Shown here: positions 34,366-42,376 of the stretch, piece after piece
Layout: each line of letters begins with the position of its first letter
How positions within the stretch are numbered: the first letter of the stretch is position 1
Position numbers and translations under genes: made by a program
Notes under the pieces: generated by a model
The model's database searches: none
Told to the model about the DNA's origin: nothing
Seen by the model: the letters and a program-made list of their open reading frames with translations, nothing else
DNA from: Caulifigura coniformis
GTDB taxonomy: Bacteria > Planctomycetota > Planctomycetia > Planctomycetales > Planctomycetaceae
Assembly (NCBI RefSeq): GCF_007745175.1
Contig: NZ_CP036271.1
Span: 1,570,154 to 1,634,153 of the forward strand
Direction of reading: 5' to 3'
DNA: 64,000 nucleotides

Positions 34366-36243
34366 ATGGATTTCCTCCGTCTCGGCCCCCGCATCACCCT
34401 TGTCCCCGTGCTTCATGGCAGCGGCGATTTCGCCGTCGCCGTGCGGCGGCTGATGTTGATGGAGCGGTTCGACTGCCTGGCGGTGCCGCTCCCTCCCTCG
34501 TTCCAGCACGACGTCGAACGCGCGATCGACGTCCTCCCCGCGGTCTCCGCCGTGATTCAACGCGAGTCCCCCCGCTTTGAAGCGACCGACTGGTCCCCGG
34601 AAGAAGACGACTCGGATGAGCCCGACGAGTCGAAGGCCTGCAGCTATGTCCCGATCGATCCCTGCCAGCCGGTGATCGCGGCGCTGCGGGTGGCCTTGCA
34701 GGAGAACATTGCGCGGGCCTTCATCGATCGTGAGTCGGAAGAATACCTCCCGGCAGCACTCAACCTTCCCGATGCCTACGCCCTGAAGAAGACGACGCTC
34801 GACCGGTTCGCCGCCGCCGTTCTTCCCAGCCTGCCGCGGCCCCCTGAGGGGGCCTGGAACGACCGCATCCTGCACATGGCAGCCCGGCTGAGGGAACTGG
34901 AACTGCGTCACAAGTCGATTCTCTGCCTGTGTGCCGTCAGCGACTGGCCCTGGATCCGCGAAGCGTTCACCGAAAAGTCGCCCCCTCCCGAATCGGCCGC
35001 CGAGGTCGAGGAGACCGAACTGTGCGGCGTCGACCCCGCCTCGATGCTCTTCTTTCTCGGAGAACTCCCGCACATCACGGGCCTCTATGAACGGGCCCGC
35101 GCCGACCTCGACGACGATGAAAACCTCTCGCTCGATGGAGTCAAGAACCTCCTGCTGGTCGCCCGAGACCGTTACCGGGCCGATCTCAAGCAGCGGGCCC
35201 GCAGCATCACGCCGCATCTGCTGGCGACCATGCTCAAGTACATCCGCAACCTCTCGCTCATCGAACGCCGGCTCACTCCCGATCTGTACACGCTGATCGT
35301 GGCGGGAAGGCAGATGGCGGGAGACCAGTACGCGATCCATGTCGCCGAAACCGCACGCGACTATCCCTACCCCGCACAGGCCGCGTGGCCCGAAGTGCGG
35401 TTTGGCATCGGCAAGGTCCGCATGCCGGACGGCGACACCTTGATGGCCAAATCCCGGCTGCCAGGTCAGCCGGTGGTCTGGCGGACCCTCGAGCTCAACC
35501 GCCGGCCGCCGAAGATCGACCAGATGCGCTGGGCCATGCAATGGAACCCCTTCAGTCAGTGCAGCTGGCCCCCCGAGGATACGACGATCGAGCGGTTCCG
35601 GACGGCCGTGAAAGATCAGGCCCTGAGCCTGCTGGGACAGGATCTCGCTCGCACCGAGAAGTTCAGCACCAGCCTGCTTGATGGTCTCGACATCCGTGAG
35701 ACGCTCCGCAACTGGCACACGGGCGATCTCTACGTCAAAGTCCTCCCGCCGACGCGCGGCAGCCTCGACTGCGTCCTGATGATCTTCGACTCACCGGCCG
35801 ACCCGCGCGAGTATCCGTGGCGCATCACCTGGCATGCCGAGCACCAGGACGAGTCGACCCTCACGTTTTTCGCGACCCACTTCGCGAAGGACATTGTCGG
35901 CCCTGGTATCGCCGCCGCCACCTACGGCGGCGCCATGTTCCTGTTTCCGCCGCGGGCGATCCCCGATGTCTGGCGTGACAAGCGGTTCGACTTCGCCGAC
36001 ACGCTCGAAGAACGCCTGCTGGCCGCGGCCTGCTTTCATTCGCATGAACGACACATCGCGCTCCTTTCGCCCTCCCCGCCGGGGCCGGGCTGGCGGCGAC
36101 TCGCAAAAAAATACGGCAAGCGACTGATCCACGTGCCGCTGTCGAAGTTCAGCCAGGAAACGATTCAGCGGCTGCGGACGTTCCACGTCCTGAACGGCCG
36201 TCAGGTCCGCAGCTATGCCGAGCACTTTATCCGCAAGGCGTAG
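34366..36243 (+). CDS. Large conserved-looking protein of unknown function
   Basis: A 625-residue soluble-looking protein without signal peptide or TM helices. It opens with GPRITLVPVLHGSGDFAVAVRRLM and FDCLAVPLPPSFQ, a layout resembling the beta-strand plus HxG motif and paired-strand organisation of TraB/EreA/DUF5682-type proteins, but the likeness is weak. The middle is helical (about 150-320). The last third has Trp-rich blocks such as MRWAMQWNPFSQCSWPPE and ends with a Ser/Pro-rich segment. It stands alone after the UbiA gene (38 bp gap), possibly co-transcribed. Function not assigned. Confidence 0.75.
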   Translation: MDFLRLGPRITLVPVLHGSGDFAVAVRRLMLMERFDCLAVPLPPSFQHDVERAIDVLPAVSAVIQRESPRFEATDWSPEEDDSDEPDESKACSYVPIDPCQPVIAALRVALQENIARAFIDRESEEYLPAALNLPDAYALKKTTLDRFAAAVLPSLPRPPEGAWNDRILHMAARLRELELRHKSILCLCAVSDWPWIREAFTEKSPPPESAAEVEETELCGVDPASMLFFLGELPHITGLYERARADLDDDENLSLDGVKNLLLVARDRYRADLKQRARSITPHLLATMLKYIRNLSLIERRLTPDLYTLIVAGRQMAGDQYAIHVAETARDYPYPAQAAWPEVRFGIGKVRMPDGDTLMAKSRLPGQPVVWRTLELNRRPPKIDQMRWAMQWNPFSQCSWPPEDTTIERFRTAVKDQALSLLGQDLARTEKFSTSLLDGLDIRETLRNWHTGDLYVKVLPPTRGSLDCVLMIFDSPADPREYPWRITWHAEHQDESTLTFFATHFAKDIVGPGIAAATYGGAMFLFPPRAIPDVWRDKRFDFADTLEERLLAAACFHSHERHIALLSPSPPGPGWRRLAKKYGKRLIHVPLSKFSQETIQRLRTFHVLNGRQVRSYAEHFIRKA

Positions 36244-36255
36244 AGCAACGTGCCG

Positions 36256-36633
36256 CTACGCCTCAGGCGGAGTCTGCGCGCCGGCATGTCGGCGAAGCGA
36301 CTTGCGGACGAGCTTCGCAAAGTCCCGATCGAGCTTCACCAGCTGAACCCGACGGACGTCGAGCGTCCGGAACTTCCCGTCGATCCGCGAGACGAGCACG
36401 AACGGCAGGCAGACCGCCTTGATCCGCAGCGGCCGGCCGGAGCCCCGGCCGGTGATCTGCAGTCGCACCGGCTCATCGGGCCGGACGCCGGAAACCTCTC
36501 CCGGCCACAGCCATGTTGGACACTCCAGGATTTCCGTCAGGACGGCGATGTCCTGCCCCGGCCGCAGATCTTCCGGCGCCAGTCGCGCGGCGACGGTCGT
36601 AACGGTCTTCAGAATGGAGTCCGAGCCCTTCAT
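36256..36633 (-). CDS. Small protein of unknown function
   Basis: A 125-residue soluble protein rich in beta-strand patterns, for example the alternating stretch RLQITGRGSGRPLRIKAVCLPF. It looks like a small barrel or translation-type fold with a basic C-terminal helix (LDRDFAKLVRKSLRRH). Codon use and strand pattern suggest a real gene. No family is recognised. GTG 36648 is an alternative start. It is convergent with the 625-residue protein and divergent from the DUF1549 gene. Confidence 0.55.
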   Translation of the reverse strand: MKGSDSILKTVTTVAARLAPEDLRPGQDIAVLTEILECPTWLWPGEVSGVRPDEPVRLQITGRGSGRPLRIKAVCLPFVLVSRIDGKFRTLDVRRVQLVKLDRDFAKLVRKSLRRHAGAQTPPEA

Positions 36634-36773
36634 GCCCGCGGCAGACACCTGTTTCGCGGTCCCGGTTCACTTCCGTCATTCCCGAGTCGACCGGCAATTC
36701 AATTCATCTCCCGTCCCCCTCGCCCGCGTATTACGATCAACGAACCGCAATATGCCCGTCTCAGGAGCGTCGG

Positions 36774-38393
36774 ATGCGACTGCCGACCGTCGTAGCGCCG
36801 CTGGCTGTCGTCGCCGCCGTCCTCGGAGTGACCGGGTACGCCGTCCAGCCCCCCCTGCCCGACCGTCCACTCGTTTCAGCCGACACGGGTGGAACCGCTT
36901 CGACCATCGAACGCCTGGAGGGCCTGCTTGCGAAATCCTGGTCTGCTCATGGGCTCACAGCGGCGGCCCCGGCCGATGACCTGACCGTCCTCCGCCGGCT
37001 CACTCTCGCGCTGGCGGGAACCGTCCCCTCCCTGGAAGAGATCCGGCGATTCGAGAACGACACGCGCCCGGATCGCCTGTCCCACTGGACGGCTCAACTG
37101 CTCAACGACGTCCGCTTCGCCGACTACTTTTCCGAGCGACTCGCCCGCGCTTTTGTGGGAGTCGACGGCGGACAGTTCATCGTCTTCCGCCGCGATCGCT
37201 TCACCGCCTGGCTCAGCGAACAACTGAAGAAGCGGCGGCCCTATGACGAAATGGTTCGCGACATGATCGCAACCGACGGCGTGTGGACCGACAAACCCGC
37301 CGTCAATTTCATCTCCGCCGCCTACGCCAACGACGCGTTCGATGAGAACAAGCTGGCTGGCCGCGCGGTTCGCGCCTTCCTCGGCCAGCGGATCGACTGT
37401 GCCCAATGCCACGATCATCCGTTCGCCCACTGGAAGCAGTCCGAGTTTGAAGGCCTCGCCGCCTGCTTCGGAAAGACGCGAATGTCGATCGTCGGTGTCG
37501 ATGATGGACGGAAGACCCCATTCGAGATCGAGGATCGCAAAACCCTCGAGAAGCGCGTCATCGAGCCCGCCGTTCCTTTCGGAGCCGAATGGCTGCCGGC
37601 CGATGGCTCCCCCCGAAAGCGCCTCGCCGCCTGGGTGACCCATCCCGACAACCGCCGCTTCGACCGCGCGATCGTCAATCGGGTCTGGGGGCTGATGTTC
37701 GGCCGGCCGTTGATCGCCGACCGCCCCGTCGATGATCTTCCCGATCCGGACGATCCGGCCTTCAACGAACAGAACGCCGTGCTCGATGTGCTGGCCGACG
37801 ATTTCCGGCGGCACGGTCGCGACCTGCGCCGCCTGGTCGCTGTGGTCGCCGGCAGCAGTGCCTTCCGAGTCGATTCGCGAGTCCCAGAGAATGCGTCCGG
37901 GTCTACAGCCGGCGGCTGTCACTGGGAGGTCTTCCCGCTGGTTCGTCTGCGGCCGGAACAGGTGGTCGGCAGCATGTTGCAGGCCGCGAGCATTCGGACG
38001 ATCGACCGCAACTCCCATCTCTTCACGCGAGCGCTCCGCTTCTTCCGCGAGCGGGATTTCGTCGAAGATTTCGGCGACCCCGGCGAAAACGAATTGGGAG
38101 AACGAGTCGGCACCGTCCCCCAGGCGCTCCTCCGCATGAACGGCGAACTTCAGAAGGACCTGACCGAACCCAATCCCTTCAATGCCACGACCCGCATCGC
38201 CAACAGCGCACCCGACCCGGCCTCATGCGTCGAGGTGGCTTACCTCATCTGCCTCACGCGACGGCCAACGACCGAGGAAAGTGAGTTCTTCACGAATCGC
38301 ATCTCCGAGGCGTCCAGCAAAAAACGCGACGAGGCCGTCGCCGACCTGATCTGGACGTTGTTCAACAGCACCGAGTTTTCCTGGAACCATTGA
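36774..38393 (+). CDS. DUF1549/DUF1553 protein without cytochrome domain
   Basis: 539 residues with a signal peptide or anchor (about 5-25), then DUF1549 (about 60-225, LRRLTLALAGTVPSLEEI and the haem-like CAQCHDHPF motif) and a shortened DUF1553 (about 285-530, FDRAIVNRVWGLMFGRP). In contrast to the 1059-residue homologue at 23.7-26.9 kb it lacks the N-terminal cytochrome and the long beta insert. It precedes the DUF1501 gene by 79 bp on the same strand, the standard planctomycete pairing. Role in electron transfer or surface polysaccharide handling is a guess for the family. Confidence 0.9.
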   Translation: MRLPTVVAPLAVVAAVLGVTGYAVQPPLPDRPLVSADTGGTASTIERLEGLLAKSWSAHGLTAAAPADDLTVLRRLTLALAGTVPSLEEIRRFENDTRPDRLSHWTAQLLNDVRFADYFSERLARAFVGVDGGQFIVFRRDRFTAWLSEQLKKRRPYDEMVRDMIATDGVWTDKPAVNFISAAYANDAFDENKLAGRAVRAFLGQRIDCAQCHDHPFAHWKQSEFEGLAACFGKTRMSIVGVDDGRKTPFEIEDRKTLEKRVIEPAVPFGAEWLPADGSPRKRLAAWVTHPDNRRFDRAIVNRVWGLMFGRPLIADRPVDDLPDPDDPAFNEQNAVLDVLADDFRRHGRDLRRLVAVVAGSSAFRVDSRVPENASGSTAGGCHWEVFPLVRLRPEQVVGSMLQAASIRTIDRNSHLFTRALRFFRERDFVEDFGDPGENELGERVGTVPQALLRMNGELQKDLTEPNPFNATTRIANSAPDPASCVEVAYLICLTRRPTTEESEFFTNRISEASSKKRDEAVADLIWTLFNSTEFSWNH

Positions 38394-38428
38394 ACGGTCC
38401 CCGCAAGCCCCTCCCGCGACCGGGCTGA

Positions 38429-38445
38429 CACTGGCCCTGCCAGTG
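38429..38445. repeat. Hairpin repeat, copy 3
   Basis: cactggc and gccagtg form a perfect 7 bp stem with loop cct, followed by cgaac. It sits within the DUF1549-DUF1501 gap. It is nearly the same sequence as the hairpin at 47594. Confidence 0.65.
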
Positions 38446-38472
38446 CGAACCACTGAACACGGTCCAACATCC

Positions 38473-39744
38473 ATGCACGATCCCTCCGCTCTCATGGTCT
38501 CGCGTCGTAGCTTCCTTGGTCGAGCCGCCGCGCTCGGCCTCAGTTTCTCGCTCCCCGCGCTCACCGCCCGCGCGGTGGAACGGCGTGGCAGCGAGCGCCC
38601 GATGTCGCTGATCACCCTCTGGATGCAGGGAGGGCCAAGCCAGCTCGAAACCTGGGATCCGCATCCCGGGACTCCCATCGGCGGCCCGACGACCGCCATC
38701 GACACCACCGTTCCCGGCCTGCGGATCGCCAGCACGTTCCCGAAAATGGCCGAGATGATGCACCACACGAGCGTGATCCGCTCGCTCGTCTCGAAAGAAG
38801 GAGACCACGAACGCGGCTCCTACCACGTCCTCACCGGCTATCGGCCCGATCCCACCGTCGTTCACCCGTCCGTCGGCGCCGTGCTCTCCCACGAGCTTCC
38901 CGCAACAGGCGTCGAGATTCCGCTGCACATCTCGCTCGCCGGCGGAGCAGGCTTCACGCTGCCGCGCGGCGGTTACCTCGGTGATGAATACGACGCGTTC
39001 CGCATCTACGAACCGGGCCGCGGCCTGATCAACATGCGATCGCGGGTCGGCGACAGTCGGACCGACCGGCGACGCGATGGCCTCGCCGTCGTCGAACGCG
39101 CGTTTCAGGCCGGGCGAACCAGGCCTGCCTCGGAAACCCTGCACCGGCAGATGCTCGACAAGGCGGTCGCCATGATGTCGTCAGAGCAGCTGACCGCGTT
39201 CGACATCGACAAGGAGCCGGCCGCAGTCGCCGCCGCCTACGGCGACACCCGATTCGGGCGCGGATGCCTCGTCGCCCGCAGACTCGTCGAGACCGGCGTC
39301 CGCTCGGTGCAGGTCGTTCTCGATGGATTCGACACTCACACCGACAACTTTGAAGGCTGCAAGACCCAGGCGGCCATCCTCGATCCCGCCCTGGCAACGC
39401 TGCTCAACGATCTCGCCCAGCGCGATCTGCTCGCCTCGACAATCGTTCTGTGCATCGGCGAGTTCGGGCGCACGCCCCGCATCAACCCGCTCGATGGCCG
39501 TGACCATTGGCCCGGCGGCTTCAGCTGCGTCATCGCCGGCGGCGGCCTGAAGACAGGCGTCGTCGTCGGCGCGACGGACCCCGAAGGACTCCGCCGCGAA
39601 CCGGAACGCCCCGTCCCCATCGCCGACCTCTACACCACCCTCTTCCAGGCGATGTCGGTCGACCCCTCCAGGGAAATCAACACTCCCATCGGCCGGCCCA
39701 TGAAGTTGAGCGAGGGCCAGGCCATCGGCGAACTCAACGGCTGA
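38473..39744 (+). CDS. DUF1501 family Tat-exported protein
   Basis: A 423-residue protein. A twin-arginine signal (SRRSFLGRAA, about 12-21) is followed by a fold related to sulfatases/alkaline phosphatases with SLITLWMQGGPSQLETWDPH, HTDNFEGC and EFGRTPRIN blocks typical of DUF1501. The family lacks a sulfatase formylglycine site and has no proven activity. ATG 38473 is chosen; the frame is open further upstream but lacks a signal. Co-transcription with the DUF1549 gene is likely. Confidence 0.92.
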   Translation: MHDPSALMVSRRSFLGRAAALGLSFSLPALTARAVERRGSERPMSLITLWMQGGPSQLETWDPHPGTPIGGPTTAIDTTVPGLRIASTFPKMAEMMHHTSVIRSLVSKEGDHERGSYHVLTGYRPDPTVVHPSVGAVLSHELPATGVEIPLHISLAGGAGFTLPRGGYLGDEYDAFRIYEPGRGLINMRSRVGDSRTDRRRDGLAVVERAFQAGRTRPASETLHRQMLDKAVAMMSSEQLTAFDIDKEPAAVAAAYGDTRFGRGCLVARRLVETGVRSVQVVLDGFDTHTDNFEGCKTQAAILDPALATLLNDLAQRDLLASTIVLCIGEFGRTPRINPLDGRDHWPGGFSCVIAGGGLKTGVVVGATDPEGLRREPERPVPIADLYTTLFQAMSVDPSREINTPIGRPMKLSEGQAIGELNG

Positions 39745-39755
39745 GCCTTCGCGGC

Positions 39756-40316
39756 TCAGTCGTTCATCACTTCCTTTTCCTTCGAGCTCGCCAGGTCGTT
39801 GACGAGGCCTTCGTATTTCTTCGTCAGCTCCTGCACCTGCTCCTTCGTCGCCTTGCAGAGGTCTTCCGTCATCGTCTTCTCTTTTTCCGCCGTCTCCGCG
39901 TGCTTGTTGCCGTCACGACGGATATTGCGGATCGCGACACGGGCGTCTTCCGCCAGCTTGCCCACGCGGGTCACGAATTCCCGGCGACGTTCGGTCGACA
40001 GCGGCGGAACGTTCAGGCGAATCAACCGGCCGTCCGAATTCGGGGCCAGCCCGGCGTCGCTCGATTGAATCGCCTTCACGATTTCACTCAGGCTCGAAGC
40101 GTCGAACGGCTTGATGACGATCTGCTGCGGTTCCGGGCAGCTGATCACGGCCATCTGCTTCAGCGGCGTGGGAGACCCGTAGTAGTTGACGCGGATCGAA
40201 TCGACGAGGCCCGGAGTGGCGCGGCCCGTCCGCAACCCGGTCAGCGCGTTCTTGAAGACTGCGGCGGCCTTCTCCATGCGGTCTTCGGTGTCGAGAAGAA
40301 TTTCGTCCTGATCCAT
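39756..40316 (-). CDS. frr: Ribosome recycling factor
   Basis: 186 residues, standard RRF length. Diagnostic segments are the N-terminal MEKAAAVFKNALTGLRTGRA, the hinge and beta domain (YYGSPTPLKQMAVI), and RLNVPPLSTERRREFV. With EF-G it splits post-termination ribosomes. It usually follows pyrH, but here neither pyrH nor tsf is nearby; the upstream gene on this strand is arfB, 124 bp away. Confidence 0.97.
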   Translation of the reverse strand: MDQDEILLDTEDRMEKAAAVFKNALTGLRTGRATPGLVDSIRVNYYGSPTPLKQMAVISCPEPQQIVIKPFDASSLSEIVKAIQSSDAGLAPNSDGRLIRLNVPPLSTERRREFVTRVGKLAEDARVAIRNIRRDGNKHAETAEKEKTMTEDLCKATKEQVQELTKKYEGLVNDLASSKEKEVMND

Positions 40317-40440
40317 GTGCGGCGCCTCAATCGTCGAGCGATGCCGGTCAAAGGTTGCACCGGCCCCTGCAAAGACTTCGAAAACAGTGAATTCTGAAAG
40401 TATCGCATGCAGCCCCGCATTTGAAGCCGCCCCGCCGTTC

Positions 40441-40878
40441 TCACTCCGACGCCGGCCGCTGCCTCCCCTGCTTCGTCTCCGATCGGAAACGCTTCTCCTT
40501 CAGCCGCCGCTCCTTCGCGCCGCGCGACGGCTTCGTCGCCTTCCGCACCCGTGGTCTCACCAGCGCCGCACGCAGCAGTTCGGCCAGACGCTCCAGGCAG
40601 TCCGCCTTGTTCTTCGGCGCGTCGCGATGCTCCTGCCCCGTGATCAGGATCGCGCCTTCCTTCGTCATCCGCTTGCCGGCCAGTTTGACGAATCGTTCCG
40701 CCACGTCGGGATCGATCGACGGCGAGGCCGTCGGATTCCACCGCAACTGGATCCGCGAATTCACCTTGTTGACGTTCTGCCCGCCCGGCCCCCCGCTCCG
40801 CGAAGCCATGAACTCGAATTCCGCGAACGGAATGCGGACCTTGTTCGTGATCACCAGTTCTTCAGGTCCGCTGGACAT
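40441..40878 (-). CDS. arfB: Peptidyl-tRNA hydrolase ArfB (YaeJ) / class I release-factor-like
   Basis: 145 residues. The GGQ catalytic motif is in SRSGGPGGQNVNKVNSRIQL. There is no codon-recognition domain. The C-terminus is a long basic tail (GAKERRLKEKRFRSETKQ) that in ArfB enters the empty mRNA channel. It releases peptides from ribosomes stalled without a stop codon. Adjacent to frr, so a ribosome rescue plus recycling pair is likely. Confidence 0.92.
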   Translation of the reverse strand: MSSGPEELVITNKVRIPFAEFEFMASRSGGPGGQNVNKVNSRIQLRWNPTASPSIDPDVAERFVKLAGKRMTKEGAILITGQEHRDAPKNKADCLERLAELLRAALVRPRVRKATKPSRGAKERRLKEKRFRSETKQGRQRPASE

Positions 40879-40976
40879 GACACAAGAGACGTTGCGAGGA
40901 TGAGGCTGCTGCGAAAGCGATGGTCCGATTGAATTGCGGCAGGCGGACGCCTGCCCTCAGGCAAGGCGCTCGATCG

Positions 40977-42236
40977 ATGCAACTTCCCCGGATGATCCGA
41001 GTGCGTCAACGCTTCGACCGACCGATCGTCACCGACATCGACCGCGAAGTCCACCAGCAACTGGCAGGCCTGAATCTCCAGCACCGCGTCCGGCCCGGCC
41101 AGACCGTCGCGATCACCGCCGGGAGTCGCGGCATCGCCAACATCGCCCAGATCACCCGGGCGATCGTCGCCCACTGCGTCGAACTCGGGCTCAGGCCATT
41201 CATCGTGCCGGCCATGGGAAGCCACGGCGGTGCGACCGCCGAGGGACAGCGCGAAGTGCTCGCAGGTTACGGCATCGTCGAGGAATTTGTCGGTGCGCCG
41301 ATCAGGGCGTCGATGGATACCGTCATCGTCGACACCACCCCCCAGGGGATCCCCGTCCACTTCGACAGGCTCGCCGCCGAAGCCGACCACGTGATCATCG
41401 CCGGTCGCATCAAGCCCCATACCGGCTTCGTCGGCGAAATCGAGTCCGGCCTCCACAAGATGATGCTCATCGGTCTCGGCAAGGCCGTCGGCGCAGCCAT
41501 CTACCACAAGGCCATCAAGGACTTCACATTCCAGGAGATCATCCTCGCGGTGGCGGACTCCGTCATCCGCAAATGCCGCGTTCTGTGCGGCGTCGGCATC
41601 GTCGAAAACGCCTACGACGAAACAGCCCTCATCGCCGCAGTTCCCCCCGAAGCCTTCTACGAACGCGAGAAGGCCCTCTTGAGCCAGGCCCGCAGCTGGC
41701 TGCCGCGGCTCCCGTTTCCCGATGTCGACCTGCTGATCATCGACCAGATCGGCAAGAACGTCAGCGGCACCGGCATGGACACCAATGTCGTCGGACGGAA
41801 GTACAACGACCACGCCCCCACCGAACTCGACGATGCCCGCGTCCGCCGGATCTTCATCCGCGGACTCACGGAGATGACGCACGGCAACGCCTGCGGGATC
41901 GGGCTCGCGGAGTTCACCACCCGGCGAACAGTCGCGCAGATCGACTCCGAGATCACCCGGGTCAATTGCGTCACCGCCGGCCACCCGACCGCCGCGATGC
42001 TCCCGGTCGTCTGCGAAACCGACCGTGACGCCGTCGAAGACGCTCTCTCCACCATCGGACTCACGCCGCCCGAACACGCCCGCGTGGTCCACATCCACGA
42101 CACCCTGCACCTCGAAACTGTCCTCGTCAGCGAGGTTTACGGCAAAGAGATCAAGTCCAGGACTCACCTGGAGGCGCTCGGCGGACCGGAACCGATGAGA
42201 TTCGACCAGCAGGGCTTTCTGGTTCCTCTTTCCTGA
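40977..42236 (+). CDS. Lactate racemase domain (DUF2088) protein
   Basis: A 419-residue protein with the N-terminal LarA-like fold: VAITAGSRGIANI, PAMGSHGGATAEGQ near residue 82 and RIKPHTGFVGEIESGLHKMM near residue 145. LarA proteins bind a nickel pincer cofactor, and the conserved His and Lys here could do the same, but the sequence is not close enough to LarA to claim lactate racemisation. No larBCE cofactor genes are nearby. ATG 40977 is chosen; ATG 40992 is possible. Confidence 0.82.
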   Translation: MQLPRMIRVRQRFDRPIVTDIDREVHQQLAGLNLQHRVRPGQTVAITAGSRGIANIAQITRAIVAHCVELGLRPFIVPAMGSHGGATAEGQREVLAGYGIVEEFVGAPIRASMDTVIVDTTPQGIPVHFDRLAAEADHVIIAGRIKPHTGFVGEIESGLHKMMLIGLGKAVGAAIYHKAIKDFTFQEIILAVADSVIRKCRVLCGVGIVENAYDETALIAAVPPEAFYEREKALLSQARSWLPRLPFPDVDLLIIDQIGKNVSGTGMDTNVVGRKYNDHAPTELDDARVRRIFIRGLTEMTHGNACGIGLAEFTTRRTVAQIDSEITRVNCVTAGHPTAAMLPVVCETDRDAVEDALSTIGLTPPEHARVVHIHDTLHLETVLVSEVYGKEIKSRTHLEALGGPEPMRFDQQGFLVPLS

Positions 42237-42257
42237 GTTTCCCCCCTTTGCTAAAAG

Positions 42258-42274
42258 CCGGCAAAAGTTGCCGG
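42258..42274. terminator. Hairpin after the lactate-racemase-domain gene
   Basis: ccggcaa and ttgccgg form a 7 bp perfect stem around loop aag, 21 bp beyond the stop at 42236. A second GC hairpin (cggcgc/gcgccg) follows at about 42283-42300. No T tract is present. These may end the upstream transcript or structure the leader of the DUF11 gene. Confidence 0.35.
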
Positions 42275-42376
42275 TCGGGCTGCGGCGCCCCTTGCGCCGT
42301 CCGTCCCGGATCGCCAATCGCTCCATTGACGGAGCACTCAGGGCGGCCACCGCCGCTCGTGGGGAAAGGACTTCCC

